Origin: Azolla caroliniana
Lineage: Eukaryota > Polypodiophyta
Direction: 5' to 3'
NCBI GenBank assembly: GCA_043228905.1
Contig: JBHGNT010000018.1
Location: forward strand, 1,116,001 to 1,180,000
DNA: 64,000 nucleotides
Positions 52,640 to 63,484 of the stretch are shown one piece after another (within the stretch, counting starts at the first letter, position 1; every line of letters starts with the position of its first letter). Below the pieces are notes generated by a model that was given only the letters and a program-made list of their open reading frames with translations, had not been told where the DNA came from and did no database searches. The translations under genes were made by a program, and so were the position numbers.

Positions 52640-52929
52640 GGAACTCGATCGGCCAAGACCGATCCGGGAGAAGGCTAAGTCGGCATGATTGGAGGTCGAG
52701 GCGAACGAGCCACAACACCCGGTGGGAGCCGGCGAGCGCGAGAAGGAGGCCAAGCATGCACGAGGAGTACGACTCGGTGGGAGGCCAAGAGCGAGAGGAG
52801 ACCTCCACATCTATCCTTGAGACTTTGACGGTTGCAGATCGACGTAAGACCTAAGAGACGGCGAGTGGCGGCGACGAGTCGGAAGTCGCAACTGACGAGG
52901 ATACCGGAACGGGTATCCGATACGGGATG
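52640..52929 (+). other. N1 internal spacer, no gene recognised
   Basis: GC-rich sequence with one decayed repeat unit near 52805-52860. Open frames here on the minus strand look like mirror images of the repeat composition, and I assign them no product. Confidence 0.5.
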
Positions 52930-54005
52930 ACGAATGAGCGGGCCCAAGACGATAAGCCGGGGTCGAAAGGGGTTACAGCAACGAAGGGAGAAGAATCCGA
53001 CGCGGAGGTCGGGACTATGGCGGGAGAAGCGTGTAACACGAAGCATGCATTGCGGCGTAAAACGGAGCGTGCACTACGGCCGGCGAAGGGCCAAGAAGCA
53101 AGCATGCACCCGGAAGAGCGGCAACGAGTGACCGGCAACGGCGGACCAGTCGAGCCTTTGAGAGGCAAGCATGCGGCAAGAGACAGAGCGGTGAGTTGCC
53201 AGGATCGGCGGATGAACGATGAGAGCGGAGGATGGTGCGTGGAGAGCAAAGAACTACGCACCGGGGAGAGAAAAAGCGGCGTCCCGGAGGACATGTGGGG
53301 CCAAGCGGGCCAAGAGGATGCGAGTCGGGATGAAGTGGTAACGAGAGCCGCGAAGAACCCCAACACGAAGGTCAGGATGACGATACGCTCTACTATGAGA
53401 GAGAAGGGAGGAAGGGAGAATCGAGGTGCGTGTAATGGGGTCACCTAAGGACCAAAGAATGAGCGTGCATTCGGAGGAGCCGCAACGAGTGACCGATGAT
53501 GACGGTCGGAGGAAGCCTTCGAGAGGCAAGCGTGGGACGACAGATGGCGCGACAAGATGCCAAGATCGACGGAACGAGATGAGCGCGATCGGCATGAACG
53601 AAGGATTGTGTCCGGGAAAACGGAGGAGATGTGTGGAGAACGGGGTACACACCGGGAAGAGAAGACGCGGCAGCGGCTTCCAGCAAAGAGGGCGCAAGTC
53701 GAGGCGAGGTGGTAACGAGAGCCTCGAGGGACACTGACACGAAGGTCGGGATGACGGTACGCTCTACGGCGAGAGAGCACGGCGGGCAACGGAGAAGCAA
53801 GGAACGCGGAATGAGCGCATATTCGGGGGACAACATCGGCGTACGGGAAGAGCCTACAGAAGGCAAGCGCGGAGCGGGAGGAGTCGACACACCGAGGTGT
53901 TCGGCATGCGGAGACGATAAAACCAAAGGAGCGGCACGCAAAGGTCGGAAACCGGAGTGCGATCGTAGAGATCCGGAGCGCACCCGGAGGACATACGAGG
54001 CAGAC
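52930..54005 (+). repeat. Second tandem repeat of N1, period about 365 bp, nearly three units
   Basis: Landmarks recur: GCAACGAGTGACC at about 53126 and 53488, GAGAGGCAAGC at about 53159 and 53520, AACGAGAGCC at about 53341 and 53714, and CACGAAGGTC-GGATGACG-TACGCTCTAC at about 53363 and 53737. A third, more diverged unit starts near 53815 (GAGCGCATATTCGGGGG). Many short frames exist on both strands, but none shows a known domain. Confidence 0.75.
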
Positions 54006-54008
54006 CAA

Positions 54009-54156
54009 GAGACCAAGCCAAGATTCGGATGCTGAAGACAACTTTGAACATGACCTTCTCAATGAAAGACTTGGGTCTGGCAAGATAGATATTGGGAATG
54101 CACATAATCCGAGACTGGTCGAAGAAGCTGTTGTGGTTGTCACAAGAGAAGTACGT
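54009..54156 (+). pseudogene. Scrap of copia reverse transcriptase
   Basis: About 148 bases match the RT C-terminal part of C0/C1: QAKIRMLKTTLNMTFSMKDL-like, then LGMHIIRDW-like and WLSQEKYV. One stop (TAG) interrupts it near 54087. Both ends are abrupt. To the right it meets an N1-like LTR start at GTACGT, the same ACGT tetramer used by G2. Confidence 0.8.
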
Positions 54157-54519
54157 TGTCGTGAAGATTTCCAGCTACGGTGAGAAAACCGGGAGGGACA
54201 AATAAAATTGGGATGTGCAACATTGCACATGCACTTGTAAATTTGTGTAATCAGAATAAGTAAACAAAATGTAACGAAAGGGTAATAATCTAAGGTGCTA
54301 AAGGTGCACCACGAAGTTCTTAGAAGCATAAATGTGATGTGCACTTTGTAGAGTAGAATGAGTAGTGGGCATTAAGAGTGAATGTGATAGGAGAGAGAGA
54401 GTTAAGGCCCACCGATTTGACTCCCTCTTGTAATGAAAGGGGATTTGACTCCCTCTTGCGTAGTGTGCGCAATTTGCGGAATCCACGCGTTATTTCAGAA
54501 TGTCTTCAGTACTCCCCCT
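54157..54519 (+). repeat. LTR-like AT-rich segment, N1-type start, end undefined
   Basis: It starts TGTCGTGAAGATTTCC with the hairpin TGTGCAA/TTGCACA, resembling the N1 LTR start. Afterwards it diverges and includes two copies of GATTTGACTCCCTCTTG (about 54414-54462). Towards 54510 it reaches CCCCCT, which on the minus strand continues the polypurine tract of C5. The border between the N1-type piece and any C5 LTR could not be placed. Confidence 0.5.
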
Positions 54520-55163
54520 TGTTGGGAGATAGGTCCCTCCGGATGGTGCAGACCCAGTGAGAACTGGATGAGGAGTACCCGGCTACGGAGAGCCGGATGG
54601 TGCAGACCTGGTGAGAACCGGATGAGGAGTACTCGGCTACGGAGAGCCAAATGGTGCAGACCCGGTGAGAACCGGATGAGGAGTACCCGGCTACGGAGAG
54701 CCGGATGGTGAAGACCCGGTGAGGAGTGCTCACCGTATGAAGAGACATATTCGTAATTATGTTTCTGAGAGTCCATCGAGCCTATATTTGTAAATAGCCG
54801 AAAAGTCATATTAGTATAAATATGACTTAGGGCAAACTTTTATATGAGTCGTTGTTATTCTTGTTTGTACAAAGAGAGAGAGAGAGAGAAAGAGGTCGTT
54901 GCCTCTGTTGTAATTGCCGCTTGGGGCGAAGATCGTGAGCACGAGGTCGTTGCCTCCGTGAACTCACTGTTGTACATTCTAACATAGTGATAGTTTGCAG
55001 CCTGTGGGCTACCGTGGTTTTTCCCTTGGTTTGGGTTTTCCACGTAAACATCCTGTGTACTCTTCTCTTCTTCGTGTCGTGCATTCTTTCACCGTTTTCT
55101 GTGTATGATTCTAAGCTCGGATGTTGCCGAGCGTTGCGCATAGGGGACGTAGAGTTCCTGTCA
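54520..55163 (+). repeat. Solo copia LTR (644 bp)
   Basis: It runs TGTTGGGAGATAGG to GTTCCTGTCA and is of C0 type. The target duplication CCCCT lies at 54515-54519 and 55164-55168. The U3 minisatellite has a 54-bp period, with starts at 54541, 54595, 54649 and 54703. No internal sequence is present, so it is the product of LTR-LTR recombination. It landed in the polypurine tract of C5. Confidence 0.92.
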
Positions 55164-56760
55164 CCCCTCAAGGTTTGCAGGTCAGGGATCGTTAATCCGA
55201 GATCGGTCATGAATTGCCATAGCTTGTTGGCTCCTAAGGCTTTAGTGAAGATTTCGGTCGTTTGAAGATTTGTGCTAATGTGTTGTAGGTCGACATTGCC
55301 AGCTAGAACGCGCTCTCGGATGAAGTGATAGTGCACTTCGATGTGCTTTGTCCGCGCGTGGAACACCGGGTTCCGAGCCAGATAAATATTGCTCATGTTG
55401 TCGCAGTAAAGGGAAGTGAGATCCTTGATGGGTACACCTAGATCCTTCAAAATCCTCTTGAGCCATACGGCTTCACACGCATCTACGGCTACGCCCCTGT
55501 ATTCCGCCTCCGTACTTGAAAGAGCGACGGTAGGCTACTTCTTTCTACTCCACGAAATCGCTCCGTTGCCGAGGGAGAAGACGAATCCAGAGGTCGATCG
55601 TCGATCGGCTTTGTAGCCAGCCCAATCCGCGTCCGTGTATCCTTCGAGTTGTATTGGTGTGGCTAATTTGTAGAGAATGCCAAAATCCATTGTTCTGCTC
55701 ACATATCGTAATATTCGCTTAGCGCAATCGAAATGGATATCTCGTGAAGTTTGCATGAATTGGCTAAGGAGTTCGACCGGATAGCTAAGGTCGGGTCGTG
55801 TGATCGTGAGATAGATGAGACTCCCGATCAGTTGTCAAGATTGAGTCGGATCGCACTCGTTCGGCCCGGAGTCAGCATCTAGTTTGAGGTTTCTATCGAG
55901 AGGCGTAGCGATCGCTTTGCACTCCGTCATCCCGAACTTGTATAACAAGTTAAGAATGTAGTGCCGTTGAGAGATCATGATTCCGGGCGGAGTCCGAATT
56001 ACCCCGATGCCGAGGAAGTAGTAGAGTTCCTTCATGTCCGTCATCTTGAACTTGTCGGAAAGGAGGGATTTGACATTATTGATTTCGATGAGATGCTCAC
56101 CTCCAATCACTAGGTCATCCACATATCAGATGATGACGATCAGACTGGCGGAATCGCTTCGTATGTAGAGGGAGTTGTCCGATTTTGACATATGGAAGCC
56201 GATTTGATCAAGATATTGTGTTATCTTCGAATGCCAAGCATGTGGTGCTTGCTTGAGGCCGTAGAGAGGCTTCTTGAGTCGGCATACAGCTTTCGGATGG
56301 GTGCTCGAGTTGAAGCCGGGTGGTTGTATCATGTACACCTCCTCTTCTAATTTGCCTTGTAGAAATCTTGACGTCCATTTGATGGAGATGCCACCCTTTC
56401 GCCGTGGCAAGCGCAATTATAGTCCGTACCATCGTCATCTTTGCCACCGGGGCAAAGGTTTCCTCGTAATCAACTCCATGCGTTTGGGTGTAACCTTTCA
56501 CTACGAGTCGCGCTTTGTAGCGGTTGACGGAACCGTCGGCGTTGTACTTCACTTTGTAAATCCATCTGTATCCGATCGCCTTTTTGTGTGGTGAGGTGGG
56601 AACGAGATCCCATGTCTCGTTCTTGCGTAGTACCTGCATCTCCTCATTCATGGCTTCGATCCATCGCGAATCCTTGGCTTCTTCGGAAAGGGTTTCCGGC
56701 TCCCGTACTGTTGCTACCTTCATCATAAAGGCGTAATGGTACGCCATGTAATCATTGTAG
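55164..56760 (-). pseudogene. gag-pol: Copia C5 reverse transcriptase and RNase H, broken
   Basis: This is a different copia lineage from C0-C3. RT reads [43 protein letters not shown] and, in other frames, [32 protein letters not shown] and a damaged YVDD (MDDLVIGGEHL at 56122). RNase H reads GYTDADWAGYKADRRSTSGFVFSLGNGAISW and YCDNMSNIYLARNPVFHARTKHI. Frameshifts near 56380, 56123 and 55530 break it. It ends at the solo LTR. Confidence 0.85.
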
Positions 56761-57102
56761 CCAAATCAACTTACGGGGTTCTTTTCACGAGTGGATCGGC
56801 GGAGCTTTTCATTTTCAGAGATGAGGGCTGAACTCACTGTCGAGTGAGTGAGTTGATTCATCGTCGTTGAAGCGATCGTCTTCGTATTCCGCCATTTTCG
56901 CCTTGCCTTTGTCCATCTTCGGGCTAGGTCATGATGTGCTTTGATCGCTCAAGGGCTCTTGAGGTCCGCTCAGTTGGGTCGTGATCGGACTTTCTTCGAA
57001 CATGCGCGTAAGGCGATCTTCATCGTCTATCTCTTGTTCAGCGTATTTCGGGTCGAGCGGAGTCGGAGTCGGAGTTGTCTCTGGTGCGTACTAGGATGTG
57101 GA
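56761..57102 (-). pseudogene. Copia C5 integrase-RT linker, decayed
   Basis: This corresponds to the acidic, poorly conserved linker between integrase and RT. No extended open frame survives. Short minus-strand stretches of charged residues remain. Confidence 0.5.
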
Positions 57103-58352
57103 CTAGTAAAAAACGACGTCTCGACTTACTCGAGATTTTCGAGTTGAGGGGTTGTAGCACTTGTACCCCTTTTTCTCCAGTGAGTATCCTATGAGGATAC
57201 ATTTCTCCAACTTCAGGTCATGCTTTTGACGTTTCTCGTCAGGCATGTGAATGTATGCTATCACGCCGAATATCCGGGTGTGCGATAAGTCCGGCTCGAT
57301 GTTGTGCACCGGTTCATTAGGTAGATGGTCGTATTTGCAGCTTCCGAAGTATTTTTCGTGCGGAGTGACCTCGTGCACGCTGGATGTTGTGCACCGGTTC
57401 ATTAGGTAGACGGTCGTATTTGCAGCTTCGGCCCAATATGACTTGGGCATATGCTTCTCGTTCATCATGGCCCGCGCTACTTCGAGGATGTGCCGATTTT
57501 TGCGCTCGGCTACCCCGTTTTGTTGTGGAGTGTGTCGGCAAGTGAATTCTCGCCGAATTCCTTCCTTTCGGAGATACGTCGTGAAATTGTCCGAGAAGTA
57601 CTCCTTGCCGCCATCCGATCGGAGACATCGTACATGTCAGCCCGTGGCTTTCTCGACTTCATTCTTGAATTTTTGGAAGTGTCCGAACACTTCGCTCTTT
57701 TGCCGCATCGGATAGATCCAAGTGTGCCTAGAAAAGTCATCGATGAAGACCACATAATATCGGCATCCGCCGAATGTAGCCGTCTGTGCCGGTCCCCATA
57801 CGTCGAAATGGACTACGTCGAGTAGACCTTTTCCACGTTCCGCTCTTTCGGGAATGGGTGTCGGTGTTGCTTGCCAAATTGGCACGCTTCACATACACCT
57901 TCAATCTCCTTCTCTTTGAATGTCGAGAGTCCGATGACAACTCCTTTCGATTTCATTGCTTTGAGTTTGTTGAGATTGATGTGGCTGATTCGCTTGTGCC
58001 ATAGCTCTATGTCGGAGTCGGCTTTCGTGCTTTTCGCGAACATGGCGGATTTCATCTCGTGTGAATTGAGAATGAACATCCGGCCCTCCCTTCTTCCGCA
58101 TGCGATGATTCGGCCTTCTTTTTCGATGAAGCACCCTTCTTGGTCGAATCGTACTTGCATCCCTTGCTCAACCATTTGGGTGACCAAGACCAAATTCTTC
58201 GTGATGCTGGGAACATGCAAGACATTTTTAATGTATGTTTGCTTACCTCTTTCGCCGAACGGAACATTGCCGATGTGCCGAATCGGGTGCGTAGTGTCAT
58301 CTCCAGTTTCGACATAACCAGGTCGCTTGGCTCTCGAAGTTTGAGAAACCAT
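57103..58352 (-). pseudogene. gag-pol: Copia C5 integrase
   Basis: The minus strand reads post-protease sequence (VLHVPSITKNLVLVTQM), the zinc finger (ELWHKRISHINLNKL ... CEACQFGKQHRHPF), the core (DVVHFDVWGPAQT, FIDDFSRHTWIYPM, RSDGGKEYFS, QNGVAERKNRHI) and the C-terminal VSRDVVFY, in three frames. A segment of about 46 bases containing GTTGTGCACCGGTTCATTAG is repeated (57299-57345 and 57387-57432), duplicating part of the post-core region. Breaks lie near 57815, 57640 and 57430. Confidence 0.85.
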
Positions 58353-59454
58353 TCTTTATGGGATGTCATATGGTTTGAGGCTCCGGAGTCAACAAACCAT
58401 ACGTCCTCCGGATTGAGGGCACTAGTTGAGGTAGAGGCCGACATAGAGTTTGCTCTATGTTTCATCATGAACATTCCGCCACGGTCGGAGTTGCGTGCAT
58501 ACATTCCGCCATGATCTTTGTAATCGGAGTTGTTCCCGTACATTCCGCTATACTCTTTGTAGTCGGAATTGTGCGCGTAATTCGTGAGTTGTCGGCTTGT
58601 GGAAGCCGATTCACGCATCTTCTTTCGGCACTCTTCTTCGTGGTGGCCGAGCTTTCCGCAATATCCGCATTCGGTTGTGTTTTGACGGCTCGGGCCGGAG
58701 TGGAAGCTCCCCCTTCTTGCGAAGGTTCCTCGTTGGCTTCCGTTTTGCAGCCGAAATTGGGAGTTGTTATCGTAGGTCGGACCTCGTCCGCCTTGTCCTT
58801 GGCCGAATCGGCCTCTCGACCGTCCGCATCCTCTTTCTCCGTTCAAGTGCATGTAGAGCATGTGGCCTTCCGACTCATTGCTCCTTGTACGCACGTGGTT
58901 TTCTTCGACCAATAGCATTGATTGGAGTTTGAAGAAGGAGGGATATTTCTCTCGTGCTAGAACGGCGGTTCGCATCGCGCCGAACCATGGTGCGAGGCCG
59001 CTGAGGCATATTTGAACCATCTCATCATCATCGATATTTACGCTGATTGAGCTGAGCGAATCGCAAAGCTCCTTGATCTTCGAGGTGTATGTCGTGATGG
59101 ACATGTCCCTTTGTTGAATGTTGTTCAACTCTTGGCGGAGTTGAAGCCTTCTTGTGGTTGTGTTCGCCGCGAAAATCTTTCGTAGATTTTCCCATGCCTC
59201 CTTCGGCGTCTTGGCTTCGCGAATGTAGCCGAGCATGTGATCATGAACACATGTCACCAAGCAATACATCACGCGGCTTGCGGCTTGCTCCCGTATCCGG
59301 GAGCCGCTTCGGCGGGTTGGTCTTCATGCGCTCCTTTGATGTAGCTCCAATAGCCTTGTCCGACAAGGTATTGGTGCATCTTGTACTCCCAAGATGCGAA
59401 ATTGTTTCGATCCAACTTCTCGGTAGGGAGAGCGCTCCCCATTTGAGTATTCAT
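58353..59454 (-). pseudogene. gag: Copia C5 Gag and protease
   Basis: The ATG at 59454 (MNTQMGSALPTEKLDRNNFA) starts Gag, with SWEYKMHQYLVGQGYW as in plant copia Gag. A frameshift near 59270 leads to the next frame: LRQELNNIQQRDMSITTYTSKIKEL, a glycine/arginine-rich stretch, CCHC knuckle CGYCGKLGHHEEEC, and protease WFVDSGASNHMTSHKEWF near 58390-58340. A second frameshift follows. YKEYSGMYGNNSDYKDHGGMYARN before the protease is a short internal repeat. Confidence 0.85.
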
Positions 59455-59600
59455 TATGTCGATTCTTCTTCTTCTTCTTCTCTCTTCGAATGCAAGCTAT
59501 GTAGCAAAGCTACGATAGCGATGAGCCGGTTCTTGGTCGTTGACGTGGAGCACAACACACGATCACGATGAGGCGAATGGGCTAGATCGAGCTACCAAAT

Positions 59601-59613
59601 CGCTGTGATACCA
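59601..59613 (-). other. Primer binding site of C5
   Basis: The minus strand reads TGGTATCACAGCG, the initiator-Met type with one change from TGGTATCAGAGC, next to the LTR. Confidence 0.8.
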
Positions 59614-59974
59614 TGTAAAGAATCGGATATGATTCTTGTGAAGCAGAAGAGATGTGAGTTATGTGTATGTATGAGAGAGAGAGAGAGAGTGAGAGAGACA
59701 AGGAGTAAGCCACAGAGTATACGCAAGGTAGATTGTATTAACAAAGGAGAAAGACTCAACTTAATATAAGGTGGGAGGAGGGTACTTTATATAGTCATCC
59801 TCTCTCTTCATTAACTACAAGCCTCATGGAGCATGGGGAATGTGAAAGCTCATAAGTTGTGTGTCATAGAATATGATTCTATGACTCATACTAAATGCTA
59901 GAATACAGAGAGGTGACATAATGGTGACTCTTGACCGTTGGAGTGTCTATTAACTCTCAAGGTGAGTTCACACA
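59614..59974 (-). repeat. 5' LTR of C5 (about 361 bp)
   Basis: The plus strand runs TGTAAAGAATCGG to about GTTCACACA. It has a (GA)n run at about 59669-59697 and, on the minus strand, a TATATAAAG box near 59795. The outer end is set only by the terminal CA, so it may be off by a few bases. A matching 3' LTR was not found. Confidence 0.7.
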
Positions 59975-60002
59975 CTAGACCAAGTTGAGCTTGATTCTCA
60001 AC

Positions 60003-60198
60003 ACAAAGTTTACTTGAAGAATAATTTTACTTGAAGAATATGGGTTTGGTGACTCATCTCGAATGACAAAGAAAGATTTAATGGACTGGGTGGAGTCTTC
60101 TAACAAAGAGTTGAGTGTGAGTGCGACGCTCCACGAGTTCGAGCAAATATTTGATCGTTTACCTACACTTGACAAAACGATTCTCGATTCCAGCAAGA
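60003..60198 (+). pseudogene. gag: Diverged family G-type Gag fragment (G7)
   Basis: About 62 codons are open: EEYGFGDSSRMTKKDLMDWV, ESSNKELSVSATLHEFEQIF, then RLPTLDKTILDSSKMLVKE. They align without gaps to the G2 Gag stretch EKYGLDDALRLSKRRFMEWV through LDRTILDTSRV. Base composition is much more AT-rich than in G1-G6, so this is a distant lineage. It is cut on the right by the C6 LTR. The left edge is unclear, and 59975-60002 holds nothing recognisable. Confidence 0.75.
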
Positions 60199-60592
60199 TG
60201 CTTGTAAAAGAATACATTGTGCGGAAGCAAGTATAAAACCGAACACAGAAACACAAGTTTAATGGAAAGCTTTACATTACGCGGGAGAGACAGAGAAAGA
60301 GCAGAACAACTTAAATCTATTACAAAACAATAATAGTTCTCTGTACATAAAACGTGCTCAACAGCACTACTTATACAAGTCCTAAGAGGCCTGACAAAAG
60401 TACGGTGTACTTCAATGCTCACTAACTACGAGACTATTAATTATCTAGTAGTCTAGGCTACTACTAGACTTCCGGTTACTGTTTGATCCAGCTAACCGGC
60501 TCCCTGGCTTACCGGCTTACCGATCTGTTTCACCGATCCCGCTTCATCCTCCCGGATGCCGATCCGGATCCCGTTGAGCTTGCCTCTCAACA
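60199..60592 (-). repeat. 3' LTR of copia C6 (394 bp)
   Basis: The plus strand runs TGCTTGTAAAAG to GCCTCTCAACA. On the minus strand it follows the polypurine tract GCTTGAGGGGGAG (60605-60593). The matching 5' LTR must be beyond the window. Confidence 0.75.
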
Positions 60593-60923
60593 CTCCCCCT
60601 CAAGCTCAACTTGAGGTTGGATCGTAGTGTTAGTCTCCATGGCAGCCGGTCCTTCCACCCAGAATCCTTCTGGTGTCACTCCGCCTCGCTCGCGCTCCTC
60701 GTCCGGTCCGGTCCCATTTGCCGTGACCCCTCTGGTTCTGCGTGGCTCGACCCCCTTAGTCGGCTTGTCTGCTTAACAAGCCCAATTCAGCTCCCTCGCT
60801 CCCGTGACTTCGGTGCTTACCGATTTGCCGATTCCTTCGTGTTGGCGTCGACTTTCGCTGCCTTCTCGTCCTTTCGGCCTTGAAATGATCCGGTTCTTCC
60901 GAATCGGCTATCTCTGATTCATT
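60593..60923 (-). other. C6 region between polypurine tract and coding end, no gene seen
   Basis: It holds the polypurine tract (60605-60593) and about 300 bases of C/T-rich plus-strand sequence after the C6 stop codon. No domain was recognised in either strand. Confidence 0.5.
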
Positions 60924-63484
60924 CTAGCTCTTGTCCGAATCAATCACTCCTGATTCGTCTTCCGGTTCCAGGCCCTTCACCACATCGGACCATGTCCGGG
61001 TCTTGGCCTTCTTCTTCCGGTCGGCTTTGTCCTTCTTGACTCTGTCGCCTGTTCCGACTTGTTCGGATATGTCAACGTCCTTTGTTGACTCGGCTCCTTT
61101 CTTCTTCTTTTCTCTCCCCTCGTCGGTTCTTCCCTCACCAGCGCAATCAACAGTCTCTTTGCCTTTTCCCGTTCTGGTGTCTTTGCTCGTTCTCCCCCTC
61201 AAGTGTGGCACGTCGAGATGCTGAACACCAAGCATTTCGGTGAAGTGCTGCAACTTGTCTGATCCGAGCGGTTTGGTGAAGATGTCGGCAACTTGCCGAT
61301 CTGTATGAACATACCGAAGTTCGACTTCACCGCTCAAGACACGCTCACGCATGAAGTGGTAGTGCACTTCTATGTGCTTTGTGCAAGCATGGAATACGAG
61401 GTACTTGGCGAGCTGCATGCTGCTTATGTTGTCACAATAGATCAGGATCGGGGTCGGCACCTCGATCCGCAAGTCTCGCAGCAGTCGCCGAAGCCAAATG
61501 GCTTCACAGGTGGCAATGGTAGCGCCCCGGTATTCAGCCTTAGTGCTCGAAAGGGCCACTATTGGCTGCTTTTTGCTGCCCCACGCACCAGCCGTGTTGC
61601 CAAGGGAAAACATATATCTGGAGGAGGATCGGTGATCCATTGCATCGCCGGCCCAGTCAGCATCAATGTTGCCAACTAACTCTTCGGTTATACCATGCCG
61701 GTATAACAGTCCCCGTTCCTTCATGCCACTCACATATCGCAAAATTCGATGCGCGCGGAGAAGGTGCTCCACGGTCGGCTTCTGCATATATTGGCTGATC
61801 ACGCCAACCGGATAACTGATGTTCAGTCAAGTGATTGTCAAATATATAAGGCTTCCGATGATTTGTCGGACCCATTGCTCATTGTAGGCCGGTCCGGAGT
61901 CGGGACGGAGCTTTTGGTTCCGGTCCAGGCGTTTAGAGATAGGTCGGCATTCCGTCATGCCGAACTTGTACAGCATATTCAGCACATAGTGTCTCTGTGA
62001 GAGCAATATGTCGTCGGGGGTTCAGATCACCTCGATCCCAAGGAAATAGTGAAGGTCCCCCGGGTCCTTCATCTCAAATGCGTCTGACAGTTGGGACTTC
62101 ACTCGGCTAATTTCATCGAGTCTGGGTCCGGTGATGACTAGATCATCAACATACAATAAGATGCAAACCGGACCATCCAGACCTTGCTGGATGAACAACG
62201 AAGAGTCAGACTTGGAGGCCACAACCGGTGCGTGATCTTCGCATTCCAAGTTCGGGGGGCTTGCTTCAAGCCATAAAGTGACTTCTTCAGCCAGCATACT
62301 GCCGACTTGTTCATCTCCATCTGGAAACCGGGAGGTTGGGTCATAAAGACCTCTTCTTCAAGATCTCCTTGAAGAAATGCATTCTTCACGTCCATCTGGT
62401 GAAGATGCCACTCCCCTATCGCAGCAACCGCCAGCACCACATGAACCGTCGTCATCTTTGCTACCGGAGCGAAGGTCTCGTTGTAGTCGATTCCGTGGGT
62501 CTACGCGTATCCCTTCGCCACTAACTGGGCCTTGTACCGGTTAACTGAACCGTCGGCATTGTACTTTACCTTGTACACCCATTTACATCCAATCGGTTTA
62601 CAATGTCGGGGAGGGTCAACTAGGTCCCATGTGTTGTTGGCACGCCAATTTGCGTCGTTGGCCGCTTCTGTGTAGCTCTCCAGCTCACGCACTTCCGCCA
62701 CCTTGGTCATGTACGCATAGTGATGCGCCATGTACTCATTGTACTCGTACCGCTTTACGGGGTTCTTCTGACGGGAAGACCGGTGTAACTTATCGTTATC
62801 CGGTTTGAGGCCCTTCTTGGCCAGTGCAGTCTTTGGTGCCGAAGATCCGCCTTCATCCTTTCCGGAGTCGGATTCGCCCCGATCCGACTCAACGTTGGTT
62901 TCGTATTCCGGCATCTTCTTCTTCCCCTTCTCTTTGTGCGTGAACCGTCTCCTCGATTCCTTGCGCGGGGAGAGCACGACAGAGTCTCCATTACTCGCCG
63001 GTTCGTCATCCGACTGGTTATCCCGACTCAGCCGCACATTCGGTCCACTTAACCGAAATGAGATCGGACTCTCTTCTAGAGTGCCGAGGTCTTCGTCTTC
63101 TATCTGGACCGGTTCATGCTCACTAGCCTCATCCTCCGGTATCGGGTTGGGGTCAGAAGTCGGATCCGGTAAAGCATACCATGATGCCGTCTCATCAAAC
63201 TCAACATCTCGGCTAACTCGAGCCTGCTTCGTTTGGGGTTTACAGCATTTATACCCCTTTTGCTCATGCGAGTAACCGACCAGGATGCATTTCTCCGACT
63301 TTGCATCCAACTTCCTCTGCTTCTCATTCAGCTGATGCACATATGCAATGCTACCGAATATCCGAAGGTGTTTCAAATTCGGCTTGCGCCCGAAATACAG
63401 CTCATGCACGAACACCTTGTCACCGATCCAGTTATGGATGTAGACAGCCGTCTGGACCACCTCCACCCAATACAAATGGGGAAT
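60924..63484 (-). pseudogene. gag-pol: Copia C6 integrase end, RT, RNase H with a long basic tail
   Basis: The minus strand starts within integrase after the core (YWVEVVQTAVYIHNWIGDKV, LKHLRIFGSIAYVH, VSRDVEFDE), continues through a charged linker to RT (GCKWVYKVKYNADGSVNRYK), and meets a TAG at about 62500. RT goes on in other frames ([45 protein letters not shown]). RNase H (61802-60924) reads NIDADWAGDAMDHRSSSRYM, LSSTKAEYRGA and YCDNISSMQLAK. After the usual copia end (ADIFTKPLGSDKL) comes a lysine-rich tail of about 90 residues. Its 5' part is cut at 63485 by another LTR. C6 is related to C5 rather than to C1. Confidence 0.85.

Larger units (their letters stand above)
50360..54008 (+). 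mobile_element. N1: gag-only LTR element related to family G
   Basis: A 501-bp 5' LTR is followed by the family G primer site and a Gag-like frame. Then come about 2.4 kb of GC-rich, repeat-built sequence with no protease, RT, RNase H or integrase that I could recognise. CCGT precedes the LTR. A related LTR start lies at 54157, beyond a copia scrap, but a clean 3' LTR was not found. The structure suggests a non-autonomous element that would use the enzymes of a relative. Confidence 0.7.

Noticed and set aside
51353-54344. Minus-strand open frames across N1 rich in S, P, R and L
   Set aside because: They mirror the GC-rich tandem repeats and have no recognisable domain or start context.
54541-54730. 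Regularly spaced repeats that could be mistaken for a CRISPR-like array
   Set aside because: The whole 54-bp unit repeats with no unique spacers, and it lies inside a copia LTR.
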